A stretch of DNA of 64,000 nt from Chondrosia reniformis (taxonomy: Eukaryota; Porifera; Demospongiae; Chondrillida; Chondrillidae), in the NCBI GenBank assembly GCA_947172415.1, contig OX359198.1, positions 7,482,401 to 7,546,400 of the forward strand, in the 5' to 3' direction. The notes beneath the pieces were generated by a model. It was not told the DNA's origin and did not search any database. It saw only the letters and a list, made by a program, of their open reading frames with translations. The translations under genes and the position numbers were made by a program. This document shows positions 31,996-43,600 of this stretch, one piece after another (position 1 is the first letter of the stretch; every line of letters begins with the position of its first letter).

Positions 31996-33468
31996 ATGGC
32001 AGCTGCAAGTCATCTCACTGCACTTCTCCTCTGCCTAGCAACAGGTAAGATTGCAAAATAATCACTGGAACGTGTTTCGCCAAACCAGCCAAGTGACTAC
32101 AGCCTTTATTTTGCTTATCTTCATAGCCATTGCACAGCTTGGTGGAATTAACTCCCCTAGCTCAGGTAAGATTGCCTTGTTCTTCCAACCTGTTACTGTT
32201 TGTGGTCTCTCTCTCAGCTCCCAGCTCCCAGAGGTGTCTGTTTGAACCACTAAAGGGACACCAGGAGGTGGAGATTGGGATGGTGTGCAGGTCAAATGGA
32301 GTATTGAGAGGCCAGACCTCTTTCTCTTGCAATGGTGAAGGTGATGCTACTTTCTGCTATGGAAAGCAAGTCTTGTTCAAGGGCACTGAGGAGGTTAGCA
32401 GTCAATCCAATATATTTCTCCAACCAACCACTCATGTCCTTAATCATGTATGACCTCTGTTAGGGAGATACTGCACCAATACCTCCTCACGTATACTTGC
32501 CTCTGTTAGGAGATACTGCACCAATACCTCCTCACGTATACTTGCCTCTGTTAGGAGATACTGCACCAATACCTCCTTGTATACTTGCCTCTGTTAGGAG
32601 ATACTGCACAGATATCCTTATGTAGCTCTGAGGAAGGTCAACTCAACTGTTTCATTGACTATTGCTGTAGCAGAACAGCTTATTGAAGGATTTAGAGCAC
32701 AACTCAAGTTTAGCAAGTTATTTTGTTCTTCAAAATCTTTTGTTACAGTTTATCAAATCATACCAAAACTATCTTGTAAGTCACGTGACAGTCACATGAC
32801 ATTGCATATGCTTTCATATTCTACTACCTGCAGATCCACCACTGATGGAAGTACCTAGTCCTGAGATTATGCAACCACCACAAGTAGTTTTGGGTGACTC
32901 TGTTCTGCTGACCTGTCCACTTATGGGTCATCCCACCCCCACATACAAGTGGTATCTACAGCAGGGTCTCCATAGCCAGCCCTTCACGCCTCCTGATCTC
33001 ACTAATGTTACCTCTCAGACACTGAGCATTGCCCGCCTTACTCGTCACCACTTGGGTTGCTATACCTGCTCAGCTAACAACACAATGGGCACAGAGGTGA
33101 TCAATCTTTGTCATCCTCCATTTTATATCCCAGTGAAGACATCTTGCCACTTTGCAGAAAACACCAGGGTGACAGTGTCAGACAATCACACCTGGGCTGC
33201 TGATGGCAGCATCCTTCAAATCAGCTGCCTTTGGGAGAGCATTATCAATCCAAAGGTGGTGTGGACTAGGAATTCAATACCTGTTGCCATGGAAACCAAT
33301 ATCACAGTGGACCGTCCAGCCTGTCAAGGTAGCTCAACTTTGACCTTTAGAAATGTGTCACACGAGACTGAGGGGATCTATTTTTGCAATGTGTACACCA
33401 TTTCTAAGCTATTTAGGGCAGCAGTTAACATTACTTTGTGTAACACTGCCAGTAAGTGTATACATTAG
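31996..33468 (+). CDS. Ectodomain-only paralogue of the Ig-TIR receptor (two Ig-like domains)
   Basis: Five exons join in phase to 331 residues: 31996-32044 (signal peptide, MAAASHLTALLLCLATG), 32127-32165, 32218-32393, 32679-32775, 32834-33468. The first part is a cysteine-containing region like that of the neighbour at 34472. Then come two Ig-like domains (LTCPLMGHPTPTYKWYLQQ to GCYTCSANN; ISCLWESIINPKVVWTRN to GIYFCNVY). The frame ends at CNTASKCIH and a stop, with no membrane span or TIR. A consensus donor (gtaagt) at 33451/33452, nine residues after a cysteine, gives an alternative in which the last exon ends in phase 1 and splices onward. As read, it is a secreted protein. The acceptor of exon 4 is the least sure boundary. 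Confidence 0.72.
32449..32606. repeat. Tandem repeat of about 46 bp, about 3 copies
   Basis: Copies of ctgttaggagatactgcacc followed by aatacctcct, in the intron between exons 3 and 4 of the ectodomain-only Ig gene. Confidence 0.88.
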
Positions 33469-34471
33469 AGATCAATGGTGTATTGGCATATATCCATTTT
33501 CTAAGACTTTATTTAAACCTTCTCTTTAAATACTTGTTCTCCATGCTAGATAACACTGTTCGGGACTGCTAGCTAAAGGTGGACAATGCACACGAGGCCT
33601 TGGGAATCACAACCTCACTGAACTGTAATGTACTTAAGCAATAACAATATCAAACTGTATACATACAATACTACTTGAGCTGTACATGCCTGTAATATCC
33701 TACCAAAAACGGTATATTATGAATGTTCCAGTTCACATAGATGCTCTATTGGGCACACATATAAGCAAGGTACCATTACGTGAGGTAGACTAACAAATGA
33801 TTACATGTCTTTGAGGGAAATGATATAATAATTATGGTCCCTTGCTTAGGATATCAATAAATGAAAATGTTAAATTCCCTTATTTTGCCACATTGTGATA
33901 GGACAATGGTCGTCTGTCTTCTGTGGTCGGGATATTGTCTTTAAATACCACCTCTTTTTAAAAGGTGGAGCATTAAAACAAAAGTGGTTTTGTGGTGAAA
34001 CCTTTAAAGGTTTCTTAGGGATACAGTCTCGCAGACATCAAATGGAACGTACTCGATTGTGCTGCAGGCCCCTACTTATAAGTGCTAGCGCGTGAAAGTT
34101 AAAAGTATCCTACTCTCCTGTAATCATGCTTGCACGATTTTAATACACAACAAACAGATCTAGACCATATGATGTCTGATTATTGCTTTCTCTCTAGGAA
34201 CTAATGACCGTGTCGCATTGACGTGTTTCAATAATCCATAAATAGTGGGAAATGCAATGCATGGTTGACCGTCACCAAACTCTCAGTTTCTATGTATTCT
34301 CTTGGGGGAATTGAATTTCCTTTTCTGCTTCCGAAATGAACTCCCTTTCCTTTGTATTACTTCTTCGCCCGGGAATTTCCCTTGCGGTTCGTATCAGCTC
34401 CTCTCGATTGATGATATATTGCAATCAGTTGCTACACAAAGTAGCTAAGTAGTGTCGACAGCCCGCGCTCA
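33469..34471. other. Intergenic between the two Ig-receptor genes
   Basis: About 1 kb. No membrane-span or TIR exon for the upstream gene was found here. A weak open frame at 33895-34095 has no recognisable feature. The last few hundred bases should hold the promoter of the Ig-TIR gene. Confidence 0.5.
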
Positions 34472-37021
34472 ATGACTGACTATTACAATATCTTGTCCCT
34501 TTCTCTCTTGTTAATGGTAACTGAACTGTATGCAGGTAAGTGCTATTTAGCACACAGCATTGTCTATAAGATAGGACATTCGACATATTTGTTGTTTATA
34601 TAATCAAATTATCAATATTCGTATGGACTCGCTATATTCATTCATACCTAAAGTAATTACTGAATTCTAATTATAGTTTATAGTTTATAGAATACTTAAT
34701 ATCCAGAATACATGGCCACACATGTACAGTCCGTCGCTTTCTCTGATACAGATAGAGGCCGCGTGTTGTATCTCTTTGTTATGTGTTTCATCTGTAGCTA
34801 CTAGGGACGGTATATGTAACTGCTCTACGACAAGTCTTCGAAATGATTACGAAACTGTAGAAGTGGTCGTCGAACTGAATAGCAGTTCTAATCATTCTGA
34901 ATTGGAAGGAGAGGTGCCAATCGCGTGCGGCACTTCGCATACCGCTACCTGCTATTGCCAGGGAAACGTGTACGTAGGTCATGGAGAAGTAAGTAAACGT
35001 GTGTCTAAAAGAACCTGCTGTGACATATAAGGAACGTGACTATAGTTTAATATCTATCTATCACTGGAAGGACTACTTAAGTGAAACCGATTCAGTTAAT
35101 GTTCTTGTATATTTTAAATAAGCCAAAGTTGAAACTATATACCATTCATAGAGATGATATATATAACTAATAGAGTGTATATTTTACTTCTCTCTCTCTT
35201 TCTCTCTCTGTGATATACAAACACTTTATTTGACATATCTCAGTTGAAAAATGACATTGGCAAATGGTTGAAAGTTAATAGTAATTTCCTTGAAGTGAAA
35301 GTACAACAAAATGTAAAGAAATTGACAGAAATGTTAGATGCTCTAAATTCTACTGAATTCTACTGCAAAGAAAATAGTTCAGTTGCCATATTTAAAAGAA
35401 TTAAACTTATTATACAATGTAAGTACACATTGGCAATACATAATTCTGTCATATTATTCCACAATTTAGATAAATCTTTTGATCTGATGTATTCTGCACT
35501 GTGTATAGACCCTCAAATACTACTTTACAGTAACACAGCAGTCGGTCCTCCACATGTGCTGTACAAGCATCAGTTGAAACTGACCTGTCCCCTGGTCCCA
35601 TACTCAGCGAATGAGGGGTATTATTACTCCTGGGACCTGGATGGAAGAGTTGGGATACATCTGGAGATTGTGGAACTAAATGAAATACATCTTGAGAAGC
35701 AGTGCTTCACTTGCACACTGGTTGTTGGGAACACCTCAAGGTCTGCAAACTTGTGTGAAGAACCATTTTATTACAAGATTGAAGTTAACTGTGAGAATGC
35801 AGAGGATGCCAAGCTATACCTAACCTCAAATGCTGTCCAAATGCATCAATCTGGTTCTGTTGTTACACTGAACATCACCTGGGTCCGACTCAAGAATCCT
35901 AGAGTTCAGTGGTATGACCCAAATGACAGACAGTTGACATTTAAGAGCTACTCAAACAGTATTCTCTGTGAAGGATCCACTTCATTAACCATACAGAACT
36001 TTACCCATGAAGATGTTGGAAACTACACGTGCATTGTAACATCACGAGTTAATACAAAAATATTTCACAAAAAGACTGTCAGATTGCAGCTAATGAAATG
36101 TAAGTATTGAACATTGTGTGTATTCCAGGTGTGTGTATTAATGTTTGCTAATTGCCTTAAAGTAGTTCAAGTTAATAATCAAATTCTAATGGAAGAGTCA
36201 AAAAGTAAGTTGTAGATTGAAGGCACTGTCCTTTTTAGATGTTCAGATGGGTGACTGTTTAAACTCACATTTTTATCCAGTAACTGTCATTGGTGTTTCT
36301 ATTGGACTATCAGTTGCTTTTGTTGTCATGGTAACTGTAACTGTGAGTGCTATATGCTATATGAAGTACAGGAGAAAAAAACTTTCTGATAAATCGTACA
36401 GCGAAATGGATCTACCAGTAATGAGTGAGTTGCAAACTTAGATTTATGTAACCTCTAAGATTGTCATGATCACATGTGTCAATTCCTAATGAACAGGTGA
36501 AGAATATCAATTTGATGTATTCCTATCCTTTCATGACAATGAGAGGGAATTTGTGGAGCAGCATATTCTAATACCTTTGGAAGAAAGGGGATTTCGTTGC
36601 TGCTTCCATTTAAGGGACTTTGTCCCAGGAAGATCCATTTGGGATAACATTACTACGAGCATGATCAACAGTCGGATTGCTATACTTGTGTTAAGCAAGG
36701 CAAGTCTATCTGACTGACCAGAAGTGGTGTCATGTACACTACACGTGTCCCCCTTTGGTGCAGAGTTATAGGTACAGCAAGTTTTGTAGCTATGAGATGA
36801 GGCTTGCAGTGGAGAGGGTGTGCGAGACCAACACACGATATCTACTGCCTGTGGCATGGAACGCAGAGAACATTCCAAAAGAAATTAAAAAGCTGACTTT
36901 TACACAAGTTGTTGGAGGCTCTGAAGAGGATATACACATAAAATTGTCAAGTATTATTGGTCAGTTTAAGAAATACTTGGAAACGCTTTACTTTCACTTT
37001 TATTTGGTACTGAAGAGGTGA
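34472..37021 (+). CDS. Ig-TIR receptor (two Ig-like domains, membrane span, TIR)
   Basis: Seven exons join in phase to 555 residues: 34472-34535 (signal peptide, MTDYYNILSLSLLLMVTEL), 34798-34988, 35244-35418, 35509-36099, 36239-36424, 36497-36699, 36764-37021. After a cysteine-bearing N-terminal region come two Ig-like domains in exon 4 (LTCPLVPYSANEGYYYSWD to CFTCTLV; LNITWVRLKNPRVQWYD to GNYTCIV). Exon 5 encodes the membrane span (VTVIGVSIGLSVAFVVMVTV). The TIR domain is split over exons 6 and 7: box 1 QFDVFLSFHDNE, box 2 LRDFVPGRSIWDNI, then YSKFCSYEMRLAVERV. Exon 6 ends at a GC donor (AAG|gcaagt). TIR domains pass signals to MyD88-type adaptors in innate immunity. Sponge receptors of this Ig-plus-TIR build are known and recall the IL-1 receptor. 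Ligand unknown. Confidence 0.9.
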
Positions 37022-37654
37022 TTCACACATGTCATGCAACACAAATTTCACAAGGAATCTTGAAATTAAAACTCTTTTCAGTTTAGCATAATATATACTA
37101 TTGTACCAATTCATAGCTCTTATGAATAACAGGTATACATATAATTATTGTTTTTCAATGTAGGGAATCCAGTTGGAGGACATCAGGAATAGATTATTAT
37201 TAGCATTCCTATATGACATTTTATTGTTATTTATAAATAATTTATGAGTTTTATAACGTGAAATCTAAAGGGATAATCTTTATATTTATAAGAGAAATAT
37301 TAAATATCGTACGTTTCTGATTCGCCAAAGACGCAATCTTTTAATATTAACATAGTAGGCCAACAAATTAACTGATCGTATAGATATAAAGATATCAGTC
37401 TTTACCGAGGTCGCTTGCACGTATTGATTTCCGTAGTCGGGATCGATCGGGGCACTTCCTGCACGGCCATATATGAACAACTGTTTAAATACATTTACCA
37501 CGAAAGAGGTTCGAATTACACACATGCACACATTACATTATTATAATATTATTATTGTTATAGTAGTTTTAGTACAAAGCAATTAGAACTAAATATTAGA
37601 TCAAACGTAGATGTTACAATATGTTATAGTTTCAGGAGAAAATATATAAATGTT
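37022..37654. other. Convergent intergenic region
   Basis: AT-rich sequence between the 3' ends of the Ig-TIR gene (plus) and the giant ORF (minus). An ATTAAA lies at about 37064 for the former. No gene seen. Confidence 0.5.
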
Positions 37655-40600
37655 TCAAGTGCGTTCATCTGTTCTGTAGTAGATGACCTCATCCAAATCC
37701 CATTCTGCCACACACTTGTGAGTGACTGTCGCGCAGGTAGCTCTGATAGTCACACTGGAGGTACTTCTGTCAATGGCTGCTATACCATGAAGTGGATCCA
37801 CTGAGGTGATGGATACAGTAAACTGTACATCGTCATCTTCTCCCTTTCTAATTCTAAACACTTCAAATTGGCTTGCAGTTATTGCAATAGGAAAGAAAGT
37901 GCGTGTCTCATCTGATGTCATCCATTTTGTTAGAGTTGTGGATAGGTAGTGCAACCCAGCTAAAGCTGTCCCATCAGATGTTGCTATGGTAACATTGGCT
38001 GGGCTGGGGAAGGGAGGATGACTGTGCCGTATTACTGAGACATTTACAAACATTTCTCTTTCAGAGACAGAGAACTCAGGCACTTGGAATGAAAACAAGC
38101 CGGCATCATCATAATAGTTAAAGTCTGTAAATATGTCTGATTCCACTCTGTCATAGACCAGACTAATGTTGGCTGGTCCTCTGTTGGGTGGAGAGTGGCA
38201 GGTGGCGAATCCATCTCTCACTACAGTGACATTCAGACATTCCCTTCTTCCTAATATGGTAGTTATGTAGACAGAGAGGGTAAGCCCCTGTCCAGATGAG
38301 CTGGTGGGTCCAAAGTTCAATCCACTTATTAATAGCAGTGTAGTTGAATCAGTGTGGGTGGACAAAGGGTTAATCTCAGCAATAACTGGTGCATCAATGG
38401 CTGTATATGCATTTGGTGTCACTTGTGTCACTCCATCTACTGTCACTGCTATGTTATAGTCACCAGCATCAAGAGGACTGGTGACACATGTCAATAGAGT
38501 GTCATTGTAGACTGTGACATTGTCACAGGAACTGTTGCCAACCATTACCTCCACAAGAGGGCCAGAGTTAGATTGTGTGGAAGGACCAAACTGTTGCCCA
38601 GACACTGTTAGCGGAGTCCCACCGAGTGCAGAACCAGTTGTTGGGTAAACACTATCAAAGACTGGTGGAGGTAGGTAGCGGAAGGCGGATGGGACTGTCA
38701 CTAACAGTGATGAATCGTCAACAATGATAGTGACAGATACAAGTGTGTCACTGGTCAAATTATTGATAGCTGGTGTTAATAACTCTAATGTGATATTACT
38801 CACAACAACTGACACATTAATTGCAGGGGCATCCCCAAAGAGTACATCAACTCTTCTTGACAGTGGTTCTCCCTTGACTGGACCAAACTGGTCTCCCTGG
38901 AGAGTGACAATGGTCCCCCCTTCTGCCCTGCCTGCCACAGGAAACAAGCTGTAGAACACTGGTGATGGATAGTATCTATAGGTCTTGACCATGCTGGCAT
39001 TGTACTGGTCTACCAGTGGAACTACAGGGTTGGGGGTTAGGGCAGTGTCCTGGAATGCATCACTGGTAAACATGACATAGGTGTCATTAATGGATGTCGC
39101 AATACTTGGATTACGCTTTAGGAACATGGCATCACTCTCTTCCAAGGTTACCATGACAACAGTTTGGTACTTAGATGGAACCACAGATCCATTAGTGAGA
39201 ACTCTCGAGTCATTTGCAGAAGGTCCATCCTGCAATGTGATAGCACTATACGCTATGTCCTTGTAGTCGATTGGTTCATTAAAAATAAATGTGACGACTT
39301 CTCTGATCAAGTCAATAGAATATTCAACAAGGTATGGTCTTGTAGTGTCTGGTGTATAGTCACCCCTGTAGCCACCGTCTTGGGCCACCACAGCATTCCC
39401 ACTTACGTCATTCACCAGGAGCTCGCTGATTGACACAAAAGTATCATTTTCAGATTTAGCAAAATTTTCTGAAGATTTCAAATACCAAATTTCAAAGAGA
39501 CCAAGTTGTACAGCTACCACTGGGCTGAGGGATGTTGTCATGACAACACTATCAGATGTTAGAGTGAGGTTGTACAGTGGCATGGAAGTGGTGTCACTAA
39601 CTAAGGCGGCACTTGTGACGTTGACAGAAGATGCATTGACAGTCTCTGAGAAAGTCAAATACAGGATTCCCATATCCATGTCCAAATGGAAATGGGAAAG
39701 TTCTGGTCTAATGATATCGCCATAGAAACAGCGAGCTCTGAAGGCATTCTCCCTTGTTATGCCCAGAGCCACATTGCCTTCCACGTCCTCCAGTAGCAGG
39801 TCTGCGTGTGACAGATATGTGTTGTTGATGGAAGTGGCCACACCGACCAACTGTTTAATGACATTCAGATCTTCATGGGTGATGAGAATATCAATTACAG
39901 GATCATTCTCAGAAGTGATGATATCTCCTCCAGTCAACTGGTGAAACAGATCCACATCATCATCCAGGGATGCTTGCTGCTCTGCAAGTAGTAACAGTTG
40001 AGTTGGATCAACAGTTAAGAAACTGACCACTTCATCAAAGGTGAGAGATAGGGTCTCTGATGTCAGATTCAAGCAGAACTCTACCAGACGTGGTGACACA
40101 GTGTCTAAAATGTAGTCCATTGTAGTTCTTGTGACTGGTACCAACTTGTTGTCGTTCATGTCCACTATCGTGTCCTCTCCGAGTGACAGGAAACTGCTGG
40201 AGGCACTGCGGGCCAGGCCCAATTCCACCTTGATGGCATTCAGATCCCTCTCTCCTAGCAACACAGTGATCACTAGTCCATTTGGACTGTCAGTGTAGCT
40301 GACCCAAGTCAGCTGCACAGAACTGGCATTCTCCCTGAGACTGCTGTACAGGACCACTTGCTCCGGATCAAAGCTGCTTGCATTCACTGGCTCATCAAAT
40401 GTCATCTGAATGGTACCCTTGCTCATGTCAAGCAGAGCTCCCACGAGACGAGGAGAGATTGTGTCCTCGTAGAACAGGTCTACAGACTGGGCCCCTGCAG
40501 GTGGTACAGCTTCTATCAAGTTCATGTTCATGTCTTCGACCAGTGTCTCTGTCAATGAGACAAAGGTGTTGTTGGAGTCTGTAGCTAAGGAAGTGAGCAA

Positions 40601-43600
40601 TTTGATGGCATTCAAATTTGTGTTCCCGAGCTTTATGATAAGAGTGTGGTAGTCTTCAGAGGGAAGAATGTCTTCTGTTGGTTCCTCTTTCAAGGTCACA
40701 TTTTCCGTTACATTGGCTATGTCCATTTCGTTCTGCAGTGTTATCTGAGTGACTAGCAGGCTGCCAGCTCGAACTGTCTCGGAAAAGTACAAAGTGAGCA
40801 ATTCAGAGGTCAGATTGAGGTCAAAGGTCAATAGTTCTGGCCTGATTATATCAGGAAAGAAGTCGTCTGTGACAATGCCATAGCTCAAGTCATCCAGGTT
40901 CCTGATTGGGACAACTTGGTTGGGGAGCAATGCCAAGTCATTGATGGAAAATCTGGTAAGGGTCAACCAAGAGTTTTGCCTCTTGGTGAAGATTGGAGTG
41001 ATACGCTTGACTTCATTCAAGTCCTGAAGAGTCAACTGAAATGAGACAATGGTGCTGTCATCATTGAGAGCAGTGCCTCCAGTCAGAGTGTAGTTGAATG
41101 TAGCCAGAAAGAAGTCTTGTAAGGTGAAGGCTGAAAAGGTGAGACTTGAGACATTGACTGTCTCACTAAAAGTCAGTGAGAGAGTTTCTGATGTCAAATT
41201 TGTAGTAAAGGATAACAGTTGTGGTCTGGTAATATCAGGTATGTACATGCTCACCCTTTGGGCGGCAACCTCGCCACGCCCCTCTATAGCAATGCTATTC
41301 ATATCCACAACACTACCAGCAAGATGGCTGATAAAACAGTCATTAAACTCTTGACAGATTAATAACCTTTTAATTTCATTCAAGTCATTGTCACCAATGG
41401 CAACCAATATAGTGGTATTATCACTTTGATCGGTCATAGTGACAGATGTAAATGTAAAATTGTCACTTTCTGTAGGAGCTCCATCCTGCAGGGTCCAGTC
41501 AGTGATTTGCAGGGTAGAGGCATTCACAGTCTCATCAAAGGTGAGTATAATCACCCCCTGGTCCATGTCCACTGAATAATTAGTCAATACTGGTGGGGTG
41601 CTGTCAGCTATGAACTCTCCAGCGGGAAGGCCAGAACCATCCACAATGGGTACAACCCTGTTATTATTCATGTCTAGAATAGCTTCATCAGTGATTGTTA
41701 GAAAGCTTGTCGCCAAGCTCACTCCAAGGTTTTGTCTTCTCCTTATCTCATTCCGGTCAACTGCCCCTAACTGCAGCAGAATGATATGGCTGTCGTCGCT
41801 GTCAGTAAAGGTTTCTACCTCTGTGAGTGTCAGAGGAGAGGAGTGGTAATCCAAGGAGGACTGGGGACCGTGTTGCAGGGTGATACTGCTAACACGAAGA
41901 GACTCGGAATTGACAGTTTCATTGAATGTCAAGGTCAACTGATTAGAGTCCATATCGAGGGTAAAGTTGACAAGGATTGGCGGAGTAGTGTCTGGAGTGA
42001 CAATCCTCGCTTGCAAAGCTATGTCCGGTGGCAGTTCAACAACGCTATTATCATTTAGATCAGTGATTGTCAGATTGGAAATTGAAAGAAAGGTATCATT
42101 GATGGAGGTTGCTAGCCCTGTTCTATACTTGAGTGCATTCAGGTCTTCAAATCCAAGTCTTATCATAACAACAGGGTTATCCCCATCCACGGATGATGAC
42201 ACTTCAGTTAATGAATACTGGTATACACCATCCAGCCCATCCAGCGGTAAGGACTGGAAGGTGCTTTCAGTCACATTCAGTGAATCAACTATTTTTACAG
42301 TTTCAGAGAATGTCAATATCAACCTTCCATCATCAAGGTCAAGGTCAAAGCTAATCAATTCAGGGTCAGTTGTGTCTGCAGTAAATCTGGACACATGTCT
42401 GGCAAACTGTGCCTGTCGCCCAACAACCAAGTTATAACTGGTGTCTGCCACACTGTTGGTGGTCCAGGAGAGGAAGGTGTCCTCGAGAGATGTAGCCAGC
42501 ATGCGCATGTTTTTGATGGCATTGAGGTCTGCATGGCCCAACTGGATTACTACTATTGGATCATCTGTGCCAAAGGAGGCAGAGGTGTTTGGGAAAGGAG
42601 GAGAGGAGTGGAGAGTGTAGTTGGAGAAGGCACTTGACCAAATGTTTCGAGTGTTTTGAAGTGTAAATTGAGTGACATCCAGTGACAGAATGTCAACAGT
42701 TTCACTGAAGCTGAGTGTCAGATTACTAGAGTCAACGTCAAGTTCAAAACTGACTAGTTCTGGAGGTTCCATGTCTGGTACATACAAGCTGACTGGGAGG
42801 GGTGCTAGTGGCAGGATCTCTGACACACTGTTACCAACCATATCCTCCACAGCAGCGTCTGTGATGGAGAGGAAGGTAGTGTTGGCAGATATGGCTAGTC
42901 TCCTCATCTTTTTGATCTCATTCAGATCCTCATGGCTGAGGTACACAACAAAGGTGTGATAGCTGAACTGGGAGAGAGCTAGGTCCTCCAACATGTCAGT
43001 CATGTTCCCCACTCTTTGTGTCTGGTTGATCTGGGAGTAGTTAGTCAGGAGATTCATGAGAAATGCAGGCACTTCTGATGGATTGGGGAAGTCCCAGGGG
43101 AAATACACTCCATCCCCACTAGCCTCAAATGCTTGCTCCAGATCCAGGAGACCACTTGACTGAAGTGTGTAAGTTTCAGTTGATGAGCTGTTTCTGTTAA
43201 CAAGTGTAATTTGGTTGATGGAAAGTGTTTCAGCGTCAACTGTCTCACTGAACCGCAAGGTCAGCGATCCGCTGTTCATATCAAGGTCAAATGCCAGGAG
43301 TGCAGGATCAGTACTGTCTGCAGTGTAATTGGACACTTGCAGTGCATTTAGACTGTTCACTAGAGGAATCACCGACTGGTTGTTGTTATCCACCAAGGCA
43401 CTGCTGTCCATCACCAGCCAGGTGGTAGAGGTGCTAGTGGCAATACGCTTCCTCTTCACCTCATTCAGGTCGGACAAGGAGAAGGTGAGAGTGACATGAC
43501 GGTTGTCCAACATTGTGATGGTACTCATGGCAACCGTAGAGGATGAAAACCTGTGAAAATTAAGAGGATTTTCCTCACTAACATTAAAAGCCTTTTGCAG

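Noticed and set aside
33895-34095. A missing membrane or TIR exon for the upstream Ig gene
   Set aside because: The frame has no hydrophobic span and no TIR motif, and flanking splice signals are poor.
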